64,000 bases of DNA from AP-15 sp963774345 (GTDB lineage Bacteria > Pseudomonadota > Alphaproteobacteria > ATCC43930 > CGMCC-115725). The DNA lies in assembly GCA_963774345.1 (NCBI GenBank), contig CAVZFB010000016.1, positions 157,165 through 221,164 on the forward strand, given 5' to 3'. Below the pieces are notes generated by a model, which ran no database searches, was not told the DNA's origin, and was given only the letters and a program-made list of their open reading frames with translations. Made by a program: the position numbers and the translations under genes. Shown in pieces: positions 35,009 to 43,202 of the stretch. Position 1 is the stretch's first letter. Every line of letters starts with the position of its first letter.

Positions 35009-36478
35009 ATGGCGGAGGGCGATATCGTTGCCACCGGGCTATCGAACGCGATGGGGCAACCCTGGGCCGCGCCGGCGGTAAGGTCCGTTCCGGGAGCGGA
35101 CCGCCGGCTGGTCGTTGTCTCCAATCGAGTAGCGGCCGACAGCGACAATGCTGATTCGGGCGGTCTCGCGGTCGCCATCCGCGCGGCCCTCGAACACCAC
35201 GGTGGCATGTGGTTCGGTTGGAGTGGAGAAGTCGAGGATGAGGCTGGCAATGCGCCCGTACGCGTCGAGCGCGGCCCTCTCACCTACGCGACCCTAAACT
35301 TGTCGCGGCGCGACTATAACGAATACTATCTCGGTTTCGCGAACCGCGTGCTTTGGCCGCTGTTTCATTTTCGGGGCTCGCTCGTTGACTATTCCCGGCA
35401 AGATTTTGCCGGCTATCTACGAGTCAGCCGCGGATTTGCCCGCTCATTGGCGCCGATGCTGGCGCCGCAGGACCTGGTCTGGGTCCACGACTATCACCTG
35501 ATCCCGCTCGGGCGCGAGCTGCGTCGCCTCGACTGCAGCCAGCCGATCGGGTTTTTTCTGCACACGCCGTTTCCCCCGGCCGAGCTGTTGCGGGTGTTGC
35601 CAAACCATCGCGATCTCGTCGAGGCATTGTGTGCCTATGATCTCGTCGGCTTTCAGACCAAGTCGGATCTCCACGGCTTTAGGGACTATCTTCTTCGGCT
35701 CGCCGGCGCCGAAGATCTCGGACGGGGCGTGGTGCGAGCGTTCGGCCGGACCTTGCGCGCGCAGGTTTTCCCGATCGGCATCGACGCGGCCACCATCGCG
35801 GCACAGGCGACTGCCGCCGACGGCACCCGTCAGATGCTGCGACTGAGGCAGAGCCTGGGTGAGCGGACATTGATGATCGGGGTCGATCGGCTTGACTATT
35901 CCAAGGGCTTGCCTGCGCGGTTCCAGGCCTTCGGGCAACTGCTCGAAACCTGCCCTGAGACGCGCGGTCGGATCGTCTTCATGCAGATCGCGCCACCATC
36001 GCGCTCCGAGGTTCCAGAGTATCAGGAGATCCGCCGCAGCCTCGCCGCCTCGGCCGGCCACATCAACAGTCGCTATGGCGAATTCGACTGGACGCCGCTG
36101 CGCTACATCAATAAGAGCTTCAATCACAGGATCCTGACCGGATTCTTTCGCGCGAGCCGGATCGGGTTAGTAACACCGTTGAGGGACGGCATGAACCTGG
36201 TGGCCAAGGAATATGTCGCCTCGCAACCCGCGACCGATCCGGGGGTATTGGTGCTGTCGTGCTTTGCCGGCGCGGCGCAGGAACTGGGAGAGGCGGTGCT
36301 GGTCAACCCCCACGATATCGAGGGCATGGCCGAGGCCATCCGGCAAGGATTGACCATGTCCCTCGGTGAACGCAAAGAGCGGTGGACGTCGATGATGAAT
36401 ACCATCCAGCGCAACGACATCAACGCCTGGCGTGAAAGCTTTATCGACGCTCTCTCGGCGAGCGGCGCCCAGTTGTGA
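35009..36478 (+). CDS. otsA: OtsA, trehalose-6-phosphate synthase
   Basis: GT20 glycosyltransferase joining UDP-glucose and glucose-6-phosphate. The 489-residue product starts at ATG 35009 behind AAGGGGGC. The motifs are RRLVVVSNRV, an N-terminal SGGL loop, VWVHDYHLIPLG, FLHTPFPPAELLRVLP and GVDRLDYSKGLPARF. LVAKEYVASQP lies near the donor site. A frame open upstream is not used. It overlaps the following glucokinase gene by 4 bp (GTGA), linking supply of glucose-6-phosphate to trehalose synthesis. Confidence 0.95.
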   Translation: MAEGDIVATGLSNAMGQPWAAPAVRSVPGADRRLVVVSNRVAADSDNADSGGLAVAIRAALEHHGGMWFGWSGEVEDEAGNAPVRVERGPLTYATLNLSRRDYNEYYLGFANRVLWPLFHFRGSLVDYSRQDFAGYLRVSRGFARSLAPMLAPQDLVWVHDYHLIPLGRELRRLDCSQPIGFFLHTPFPPAELLRVLPNHRDLVEALCAYDLVGFQTKSDLHGFRDYLLRLAGAEDLGRGVVRAFGRTLRAQVFPIGIDAATIAAQATAADGTRQMLRLRQSLGERTLMIGVDRLDYSKGLPARFQAFGQLLETCPETRGRIVFMQIAPPSRSEVPEYQEIRRSLAASAGHINSRYGEFDWTPLRYINKSFNHRILTGFFRASRIGLVTPLRDGMNLVAKEYVASQPATDPGVLVLSCFAGAAQELGEAVLVNPHDIEGMAEAIRQGLTMSLGERKERWTSMMNTIQRNDINAWRESFIDALSASGAQL

Positions 36479-37452
36479 CGGCAGCGGGGGATTCGAACGT
36501 CGAGGGCGAGACCTGGCTGGTCGGCGACATCGGTGCCACCAACGCCCGCTTCGGCCTCGTATCCCCAAAAGGAAAATTGCTGCACTGGCACAGTTACGCC
36601 TGCGAACACTATCCGACGATCGATGACGCACTGACCCAATATCTTGGCGAGCGGGCCGGTCTGCCGATGCCGCGCCAGGCGGCGGTCGCCGTTGCTTCGC
36701 CGGTCACCGGCGACTGGGTGGCGATGACTAACCATCCGTGGCGCTTCTCGATCGCGGCGCTGAAGGCGCGGTTCGACTTTGAACGGCTGGAGGTTATCAA
36801 CGACTTCACCGCATTGGCGCTGGCCCTGCCTCACCTCGAGCCGAACGATCGGATGACGGTCGGCGGCGGCAGCGCAGCGCAGGGTATGCCGCTGGCGGTG
36901 CTGGGCCCGGGATCGGGTCTCGGGGTTTCCGGTCTCGTCCCCTGCGGCGCGGGATGGGTGGCGCTGACCGGCGAGGGCGGCCACGCGACGATGGCGCCGG
37001 CGACTGATCGCGAAAGCTCTGTGCTCGACCGCATGCGCCGGCATTTCGACCATGTCTCGGCCGAGCGGGTGCTGTCGGGCCCGGGTCTTGTCAACCTCTA
37101 CAATACCTTGGCCGAGATCGACGGGGTCCCGTCGCTCGGCTACACGGCGGCGCAGATCACCGACCTGGCGATGCGCGACGAGGACCCGGTGTGCGCCGAG
37201 ACCACAACAATGTTCTGCGCGATGCTCGGCACCATGGCTGGCAATCTGGCGTTGACCTTGGGTGCGCGTGGCGGCGTCTTCATCGGTGGCGGGATTGTGC
37301 CGCGGCTCGGGCGGTTCTTTGTCGATTTGCCGTTTCGCGCCCGCTTTCAGGCGATGGGCCGGTTCGAGCCCTATCTCGCGGCGATCCCGACCCATGTCGT
37401 GACCCACCAACTGCCCGCTTTTCTCGGCTGCGCCGCCGTGCTCGCGAGCTGA
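36475..37452 (+). CDS. glk: Glucokinase
   Basis: ATP-dependent glucose phosphorylation in the cytoplasm, Glk family. The 325 residues have the phosphate-1 loop VGDIGATNARFGL, INDFTALALALP, the substrate loop GPGSGLGVSGL, the TGEGGHATMAP motif with the glucose-binding Glu and His, and a phosphate-2 GGVFIGGGIVPRL. It begins with GTG inside the otsA stop. In this operon it would provide the acceptor sugar for OtsA, or recycle glucose from broken-down trehalose. Confidence 0.92.
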   Translation: MTAAGDSNVEGETWLVGDIGATNARFGLVSPKGKLLHWHSYACEHYPTIDDALTQYLGERAGLPMPRQAAVAVASPVTGDWVAMTNHPWRFSIAALKARFDFERLEVINDFTALALALPHLEPNDRMTVGGGSAAQGMPLAVLGPGSGLGVSGLVPCGAGWVALTGEGGHATMAPATDRESSVLDRMRRHFDHVSAERVLSGPGLVNLYNTLAEIDGVPSLGYTAAQITDLAMRDEDPVCAETTTMFCAMLGTMAGNLALTLGARGGVFIGGGIVPRLGRFFVDLPFRARFQAMGRFEPYLAAIPTHVVTHQLPAFLGCAAVLAS

Positions 37453-37532
37453 CGGGATCGGACGACAGGACGCTTTGACGGCTCGCGTGCGATCGGCGAT
37501 ACGATCAGGCGCCTTCCGATTAGGATCAGGTG

Positions 37533-38333
37533 ATGAGCGCACCAACAGATCGAGCTATCCAAGCTGGCACGCGTGAGCGCTGGCGCATTCGCTCTGGGGA
37601 CTTTTCCGGGCCGACTGTGGGGCTGGCGGCGGGCAACGTCCAGGCCAATCTGGTGATCCTGCCCAAGGCTCTGGCGCACGATTTTCTACGTTTCGCACAG
37701 GCCAACCCCAAGCCTTGCCCGGTGCTGGCGGTTTCCGAACCGGGCGATCCCGGCCTGCCGGGCCTCGGCGAGGATCTCGACATTCGCACCGATCTGCCGA
37801 AATACCGGGTGTGGCGCGACGGCGAACTGCTCGAAGAACCACTCGATATCCGCCATGTCTGGCTGGACGATCTGGTCAGTTTCGCCCTCGGCTGCTCGTT
37901 CTCGTTCGAGCAGGCATTGGTCGAGGAAGGGATCGAACTGCGTCATATGACCTGCGGGTCGAACGTGCCGATGTACCGCACGAATATCCGCTGCATGCCG
38001 GCCGGCCGCTTCGCCGGCCCGCTGGTTGTGTCGATGCGGCCGTTGGCTCCCGCCGACGCGATCCGGGCGATTCAGATCACCTCGCGCTTTCCGTCGGTGC
38101 ATGGCGCGCCAGTGCATATCGGCCTGCCAGAGGCGATCGGCATTGCGGATCTGGCAATGCCAGATTACGGGGACAGTGTCCCGGTCGGAAGTGGGGAATT
38201 GCCGGTGTTCTGGGCTTGCGGGGTCACCCCACAGGCGGTGATCGCCGAAGTGAAGCCCGATTTCTGCATCACTCACGCGCCGGGCTCGATGCTGATCACC
38301 GATCTGCTCAACACGAAGCTGGCAAGCCTGTAG
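37533..38333 (+). CDS. DUF1445/YcsI-family protein (D-glutamate cyclase N-terminal type)
   Basis: 266 residues, continuous similarity to Bacillus YcsI and the putative hydro-lyase family DUF1445: VQANLVILPKALAHDFLRF, NPKPCPVL, DIRTDLPKYRVWR, FALGCSFSFEQAL, VPMYRTNIRCMPAGRF, VSMRPLAP, SRFPSVHGAPVHIG, FWACGVTPQAV and THAPGSMLITD. In mammals this domain is fused to a DUF4392 domain in D-glutamate cyclase (DGLUCY), which turns D-glutamate into 5-oxo-D-proline. Here the DUF4392 partner is the next gene, 12 bp away. GTG at 37530 is an alternative start. The catalytic role of this half is unknown. It is the first gene of the operon that ends with murL and murD2. Confidence 0.88.
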   Translation: MSAPTDRAIQAGTRERWRIRSGDFSGPTVGLAAGNVQANLVILPKALAHDFLRFAQANPKPCPVLAVSEPGDPGLPGLGEDLDIRTDLPKYRVWRDGELLEEPLDIRHVWLDDLVSFALGCSFSFEQALVEEGIELRHMTCGSNVPMYRTNIRCMPAGRFAGPLVVSMRPLAPADAIRAIQITSRFPSVHGAPVHIGLPEAIGIADLAMPDYGDSVPVGSGELPVFWACGVTPQAVIAEVKPDFCITHAPGSMLITDLLNTKLASL

Positions 38334-38345
38334 CGGTCGCCGGCG

Positions 38346-39266
38346 ATGGCGGGACGCGCCGACCATCGGGTACTCGTCGATCGGATCGAGCGGCTGATCC
38401 AAACCGATGTCGGGCGCAATATCGGCCCGTTATGCGATGCCGCGAGTGGTGGGTTGTGGGGTGCCGCCTCGGCCCTGGCGGGAGCGAAGCCTCGCCGGGT
38501 GGGGCTGATCACCGGGTTCTACGTTCCGAAGGGCTCGCCGCCGGCCGCGGAAACTGACGGGCCGGTCGGCGCCGCCCTCTTGGCTCGGGGGCTCGCCGCA
38601 GTGGGGGCTCCATGCCGGCTGGCGACCGACGAGCCGTGCCGCGGCGCGTGCGAAGCCGCCTTGGCCGCTGCCGGTGCTTTTGATGTACCGGTCGATGCGG
38701 TCGCCATCGGCGCGGCACTGACCCCGCTGATCGAGAGCTGGCGGGCCGTCGGGATCACCCATGCGATCTCGATCGAGCGCTGCGGGCGCAGCGCTGACGG
38801 CGCGCCGCGAAACATGCGCGGTCTCGACATCGGCGCTCATACAGCGGCGCTCGACGACCTGTTCACGGCCGGGCCGTGGCAGACGATCGCGGTCGGCGAC
38901 GGCGGCAACGAGATCGGCATGGGCGCGCTGCCGCGAGCACTGATCGCCCAATGTATCGCGCATGGCGAGACGATCGCCTGCGTCACTCCGGCTCAGCATC
39001 TGATCGTGGCCGGCGTCTCGCATTGGGGGGCCTATGCGCTGCTCGGGGCGCTCGCGGTGCTGCGCATGGATTGGCGTGCACGCTTGATAGACTGTCTCGA
39101 CGAGAGACTCGAGCGGCGGGTGCTCGAGGCCACGCTGGTGAACGGGCCGGCGGTCGATGGTGTTTCACGGCGGCAGACGCCGACGATCGACAATCTCGAT
39201 CTCGCCGCCCATAACAAAAAATTGCGAGCGATCCGCGCGCTCGTCGAGAGCGTGCATGCGGCATAG
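38346..39266 (+). CDS. DUF4392 protein (D-glutamate cyclase C-terminal type)
   Basis: 306 residues of the DUF4392 family, the domain that carries the cyclase activity in mammalian D-glutamate cyclase. Conserved segments are RNIGPLCDAASGGLWGAAS, RRVGLITGFYVP, ETDGPVGAALLARGL, ISIERCGRSADGAPRNMRG, IAVGDGGNEIGMG and CVTPAQHLIVAGVSHWGAYAL. Likely reaction, by homology: D-glutamate to 5-oxo-D-proline plus water. There is no signal peptide, so it acts in the cytoplasm. It overlaps murL by 11 bp, a strong sign of joint expression. Confidence 0.88.
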   Translation: MAGRADHRVLVDRIERLIQTDVGRNIGPLCDAASGGLWGAASALAGAKPRRVGLITGFYVPKGSPPAAETDGPVGAALLARGLAAVGAPCRLATDEPCRGACEAALAAAGAFDVPVDAVAIGAALTPLIESWRAVGITHAISIERCGRSADGAPRNMRGLDIGAHTAALDDLFTAGPWQTIAVGDGGNEIGMGALPRALIAQCIAHGETIACVTPAQHLIVAGVSHWGAYALLGALAVLRMDWRARLIDCLDERLERRVLEATLVNGPAVDGVSRRQTPTIDNLDLAAHNKKLRAIRALVESVHAA

Positions 39267-40587
39267 CGAGTTTGTATTCGAAAGCTACGCATACGACCCG
39301 GCGCGCGCTTTGCTGTCGCTGCGCTATCGCTTTGCCGACGGGCCGCGGTTCGAAGAACAGCTGATATTTGATTTTCCGTCGCGGTCGCTGTCGCCCGACG
39401 CCGATGCGGCGCTCGACCGCATCTTTCGGCTGCTCTTCCTGTTCTCCGGCGTCAGCTATTACAAGACATTCGTGCCGCCGAGGCTGGTTTGCGAAGCTTT
39501 TCCGCTCGGTCGGCACACTGCCGAATTTCTACAAAACTTTTATGAAAAGGGCCTCGCCGAATTCGCATGGGAAAACCGGATATCGCTGCAAGGCCATTGC
39601 AAATTTGATTTCAACCCGATCGCACCTCCGGCGCCGATTGCGCTTGAACTGCCGCGGCGCACTTGCGTGCCCGTCGGCGGCGGCAAGGATTCGGTTGTCA
39701 CTCTTGAATGCCTGAAAGCCGCCGGCGAGGACCTCGTGCTGTTCTCGTTGGGCGACGCCCAGCCGATTGCCGCCTGCATCGCCGTGGCCGGGTTGCCGTT
39801 CATCCGGGTTCGCCGCCGGCTCGACCCCGGCCTGTTAGAGCTCAACGACGGCGGCGCGCTGAACGGTCACGTTCCGATCACCGGGATCTTGAGCGCGATC
39901 GTGCTGGCCTGCTCCGTGCTATCGGGTTTCGACATGATCGCCATGTCGAACGAACATTCGGCTAGTGCGCCGAACCTGACGGTTGACGGTGTGGCGATCA
40001 ACCATCAGTTCAGCAAATCGCTTGAGTTTGAGCGGTATTTCACCGATTACGTCGCAACCCACATTTCGCCGGACATTGCCTATTTCTCGCTGCTGCGGCC
40101 ATTGTCGGAAATCGAGATCGCCCGACGTTTCGCTGGGTACCGGCGGTATTTCGGAAGCTTCCGCAGCTGTAACACCGCGTTTCGGCAATCGCCGGCCGAG
40201 CGCGGCCAGCACTGGTGCTGCGATTGTCCGAAATGCCGCTTTGTATTCCTGGCCCTGGCGCCGTTCGTAGCCAAGCCCGAGTTGATATCGATCTTTGGCC
40301 GTAACATGCTCGATCAGGAAGCCCAATGCGACGGCTTTGCTGCGCTGTGCGGCGTGCGCGAGCACAAGCCGTTCGAATGCGTCGGCGAGATCGCCGAGAG
40401 CGCCGCGGTAATGGCGCATCTGGGAGACCATTCCGATTGGCGAGAGGATGCCGTCGTGCGGCGGCTGCATGCCCTATTCCCGTCACTGCGGAAGGCCGAC
40501 CCGGCCCGTTATCGAGCTCTATTCGAAGTGCGGCATCCGCATCGGGTTCCGCGAAGATTCATGGCTATGCTCGATGCGTGCGGCTGA
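39256..40587 (+). CDS. murL: MurL, UDP-MurNAc-L-Ala-L-Glu epimerase
   Basis: 443-residue enzyme matching MurL, described in Xanthomonas oryzae. It epimerises the terminal L-glutamate of UDP-MurNAc-L-Ala-L-Glu to D-glutamate using ATP. Visible features are an ATP-pyrophosphatase-like loop PVGGGKDS (139-146), SNEHSAS (231-237), INHQFSKSLEFERYF (248-262), RSCNTAFR (303-310) and a cysteine cluster HWCCDCPKC (319-327) that is conserved in the family. The ATG at 39256 gives the 11-bp overlap with the DUF4392 gene; a longer open frame upstream is rejected. It is followed at once by murD2, its partner, as in Xanthomonas. Confidence 0.88.
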   Translation: MRHSEFVFESYAYDPARALLSLRYRFADGPRFEEQLIFDFPSRSLSPDADAALDRIFRLLFLFSGVSYYKTFVPPRLVCEAFPLGRHTAEFLQNFYEKGLAEFAWENRISLQGHCKFDFNPIAPPAPIALELPRRTCVPVGGGKDSVVTLECLKAAGEDLVLFSLGDAQPIAACIAVAGLPFIRVRRRLDPGLLELNDGGALNGHVPITGILSAIVLACSVLSGFDMIAMSNEHSASAPNLTVDGVAINHQFSKSLEFERYFTDYVATHISPDIAYFSLLRPLSEIEIARRFAGYRRYFGSFRSCNTAFRQSPAERGQHWCCDCPKCRFVFLALAPFVAKPELISIFGRNMLDQEAQCDGFAALCGVREHKPFECVGEIAESAAVMAHLGDHSDWREDAVVRRLHALFPSLRKADPARYRALFEVRHPHRVPRRFMAMLDACG

Positions 40588-41911
40588 GCTGGGCGCGGCG
40601 CGAGTCGCGATTTGGGGGCTCGGCCGCGAAGGCCAGGCGGCGATCCGGTTCTTGCGCGCGCGGCACCCGAAATTGCCCTTGTTGGTGCTCGATGACGCCG
40701 CGGATGCCGAGGCTCCGCGCGAGTTCGATGGCGTTGACTGCGCCTTTGGCGCCAAGCAGATCGCCCGCGTTCTCAATGATGTCGATGTGATCGTCAAATC
40801 ACCCGGGGTCAGCCTCTATCGCCTCGAAATCGAGACCGCGCGCCACAACGGCATCAAAATTACCTCTTTACTGAACCTGTGGTTCGCCGAGCGCATCGAT
40901 GTGACGACGATCTGCGTCACCGGAACCAAGGGCAAGAGCACGACCGCATCATTGATCGCGCATATGCTGGGCAAGCTCGGCTGCAGGGCGGCGCTGGTCG
41001 GCAATATCGGCGTTCCGATCACCGAAATCGACCCGGCGACGGCCGATTACGCGGTCATCGAGGTGTCGAGCTATCAGGCGGCGGATTTCGACGGGGTCTG
41101 CGATGTGGCGGTATTGACCTCGCTGTTTCCGGAACACATCGACTGGCACGGCAGTCTCGACGCCTATTACCGGGACAAACTCAACCTGTTGCGCCACAGC
41201 CAGCAGACGGTCGTCAACCTTGAGGCGGCGTCTACGATCGGCGAACTCGCCCAAACGTCACTGCCACGGGCATTCTACTTCAACGACGAGCGCGGCGTCC
41301 GTTTCCGCGGCGCCGATATCTTCGACTCCCGAGGACGGATCGGCGAAGTCCGCAATCGTTATCTGGCCAGGCCGCACAACGCCTCGAATGTATGCGCAGC
41401 ACTGACCGTCGCGAAATTGCTCGACATCGACCTCGCCGCCGCCCTCGATGCCACGGGCGACTTTGCGGCATTGCCTCATCGCCAGCAGGAGCTCGGCGAA
41501 ATCGACGGTGTTCTGTTTGTCGACGACAGCATCTCGACGGCGCCTGAATCTACGATCGCGGCGATTTCGGTCTACGCCGGTCGCAACATCACCGTAATCG
41601 TTGGCGGCCATGACCGCGGTATCGACTATGGCAAGCTAGTCACGACCTTGGCGCAAGGCGCCGCTCGCGCGGTCATCTGCCTCGGCGCCAGCGGGGAGCG
41701 GATCCATGCCGGGTTGCGCGCCGCTGCGGTAGAACCGCCTAAGGCGGTCTTCGCCACTTACTGGGCACAATCGATGGGAGAGGCCGTCGCCTATGCGAAG
41801 CAAGTGACGCCGGCAGGCGGCGTGGTGCTGCTGTCGCCGGCGGCGCCCAGTTACGGCTACTATCGAGACTTCGCCGAGCGTGGCCGCGACTTCGCCGCCA
41901 AAATCCGGTAG
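40574..41911 (+). CDS. murD2: MurD2-type UDP-MurNAc-L-alanine--L-glutamate ligase
   Basis: Mur-ligase family enzyme of 445 residues: a Rossmann start VAIWGLGREGQAA, SPGVSLYR, the ATP loop VTGTKGKSTTASLIAHML, VEVSSYQAADF (SSYQ is a MurD signature), LFPEHIDWHG, HNASNVCAA, and a C-terminal substrate region DDSISTAPESTIAAI that differs from classical MurD (DDSKATN). That difference and the neighbour murL indicate that it adds L-glutamate, not D-glutamate. It overlaps murL by 14 bp. It is the only murD homologue in the window and replaces the one missing from the dcw cluster. Confidence 0.9.
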   Translation: MRAAELGAARVAIWGLGREGQAAIRFLRARHPKLPLLVLDDAADAEAPREFDGVDCAFGAKQIARVLNDVDVIVKSPGVSLYRLEIETARHNGIKITSLLNLWFAERIDVTTICVTGTKGKSTTASLIAHMLGKLGCRAALVGNIGVPITEIDPATADYAVIEVSSYQAADFDGVCDVAVLTSLFPEHIDWHGSLDAYYRDKLNLLRHSQQTVVNLEAASTIGELAQTSLPRAFYFNDERGVRFRGADIFDSRGRIGEVRNRYLARPHNASNVCAALTVAKLLDIDLAAALDATGDFAALPHRQQELGEIDGVLFVDDSISTAPESTIAAISVYAGRNITVIVGGHDRGIDYGKLVTTLAQGAARAVICLGASGERIHAGLRAAAVEPPKAVFATYWAQSMGEAVAYAKQVTPAGGVVLLSPAAPSYGYYRDFAERGRDFAAKIR

Positions 41912-41925
41912 GCGGCGGGTGCGTG

Positions 41926-42192
41926 ATGAGATCACGATCATGTCTGCGTCAGTGTTCGCGCCCGGCGATCCGGATGGTCTGTGTGATCCTGGCCGGCTGG
42001 GCAGCCGCCGGCTGCGCTGGGAAGCCTTACCTGACGAGCGGGGACGCGAACTCTGCCGCGGTTGGCTATAGCGGCAACGACCCGGCGGTCGCTACTGCCG
42101 TGGCAAAAGACGCGTGCGCCCGATATGAGCGGGTGCCGCGGTTTTTAAATTCACAAGAAAACGTCGCGTATTTCGCCTGTGAGTCCCCATAG
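41926..42192 (+). CDS. Small lipoprotein of unknown function
   Basis: 88 residues with a hydrophobic signal and lipobox ending AAAGC, so the mature protein should start at that cysteine and be lipid-anchored. The mature part has four cysteines in all or nearly so (CARYERVPR region and the final ACESP). No family recognised. It follows murD2 by 14 bp in the same direction and may be the last gene of that operon. Confidence 0.6.
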   Translation: MRSRSCLRQCSRPAIRMVCVILAGWAAAGCAGKPYLTSGDANSAAVGYSGNDPAVATAVAKDACARYERVPRFLNSQENVAYFACESP

Positions 42193-42397
42193 CGCTCTGC
42201 GGTCTGGTCGATCGGTAGCAAAAGATAGTGGATCGGGGACAAAGTGTGCCCCCCTCATCACCGTTGCGCCTCGTCGTGCTGTGGCTTAAGCGAGAACCAA
42301 TCCGCGCCTGACGGTTGTCGGCAGTCCCTCCGGTGCTGCCGTTGATCCCCAGCGGGCATTGCGCCCCGACGCCAACGATAGGAAAGGCGAGCCCTCG

Positions 42398-43024
42398 ATG
42401 ACGATCGAACTCCACACCTGGAACACCCCGAACGGCCGCAAGATCAGCATCGCGCTCGAAGAGATGGGGCTGCCATACACGGTGCACCCGATCAATATCT
42501 CCAAGGGCGAGCAATTCGCCCCCGAATTTCTGAAGATCAGCCCGAACAACCGGATCCCGGCAATCGTCGATCCCGAGGGTCCGGGGAGCCAGCCGATCAG
42601 CATCTTCGAGTCAGGCGCGATCCTGATCTATCTCGGCGAAAAGACCGGCAAATTCTGGCCCGCCGATCTGCGCCGGCAAGTGCCGGTGCTGGAGTGGCTG
42701 ATGTGGCAGATGGGCGGCTTTGGCCCAATGCCTGGACAGGTGCATCATTTCCTGCAGGTCAAGGACGAGCGGGACCGGCGGTACGGCCTCGAGCGGTATT
42801 CGAATGAGACCCGCCGACTTTATGGCGTGCTCGACAAGCGGCTCAGCGAGGTCGAATTCGTCGGCGGGGATATCTCGATTGCCGATTTCGCGATCCTTGG
42901 CTGGGCTTGGCGGCACGAGCGTCATCAGGTCGATCTCGACGACTTTCCCGATGTCAAACGCTGGTACGAGACGATCATGGGCCGCCCCGGCGTACAGCGC
43001 GGATTTACCGTCAATTTGAGCTAG
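42398..43024 (+). CDS. Glutathione S-transferase, Nu/YfcG-like
   Basis: 208 residues: a thioredoxin-fold N-terminal domain with TWNTPNGRKISIALEEMGL, NNRIPAIVD (cis-proline) and the glutathione-binding FESGAILIYLGEKTG, then an all-helical domain with ISIADFAILGWAWRHE. This pattern matches YfcG/Ure2p-like transferases that reduce disulfides or conjugate glutathione. The ATG at 42398 is preferred over an upstream in-frame ATG because family members begin MIELHTW. GAAAGGCGAG precedes it. Confidence 0.88.
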   Translation: MTIELHTWNTPNGRKISIALEEMGLPYTVHPINISKGEQFAPEFLKISPNNRIPAIVDPEGPGSQPISIFESGAILIYLGEKTGKFWPADLRRQVPVLEWLMWQMGGFGPMPGQVHHFLQVKDERDRRYGLERYSNETRRLYGVLDKRLSEVEFVGGDISIADFAILGWAWRHERHQVDLDDFPDVKRWYETIMGRPGVQRGFTVNLS

Positions 43025-43202
43025 GGCGCGGTAAAGGCGGGTGGATCGGCAGCCCTCGCCAAAAAAAGCAGAGCGCGAGGCAGCGACACCGCCCGAACCT
43101 TCGCCCAAGCGAGGAAGACGGGGAGAACGGGCTGGAAACACCGCCATAGCTCGGCGAGTTGTTCTACCCGCAGAAGAATTCGTGTAGCCTCTGCCTTCCC
43201 CA

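Noticed and set aside
36485..36500. GGGATTCGAAC, resembling the T-arm of a tRNA
   Set aside because: It lies in the first codons of glucokinase and no cloverleaf can be drawn around it. No tRNA was found in the window.
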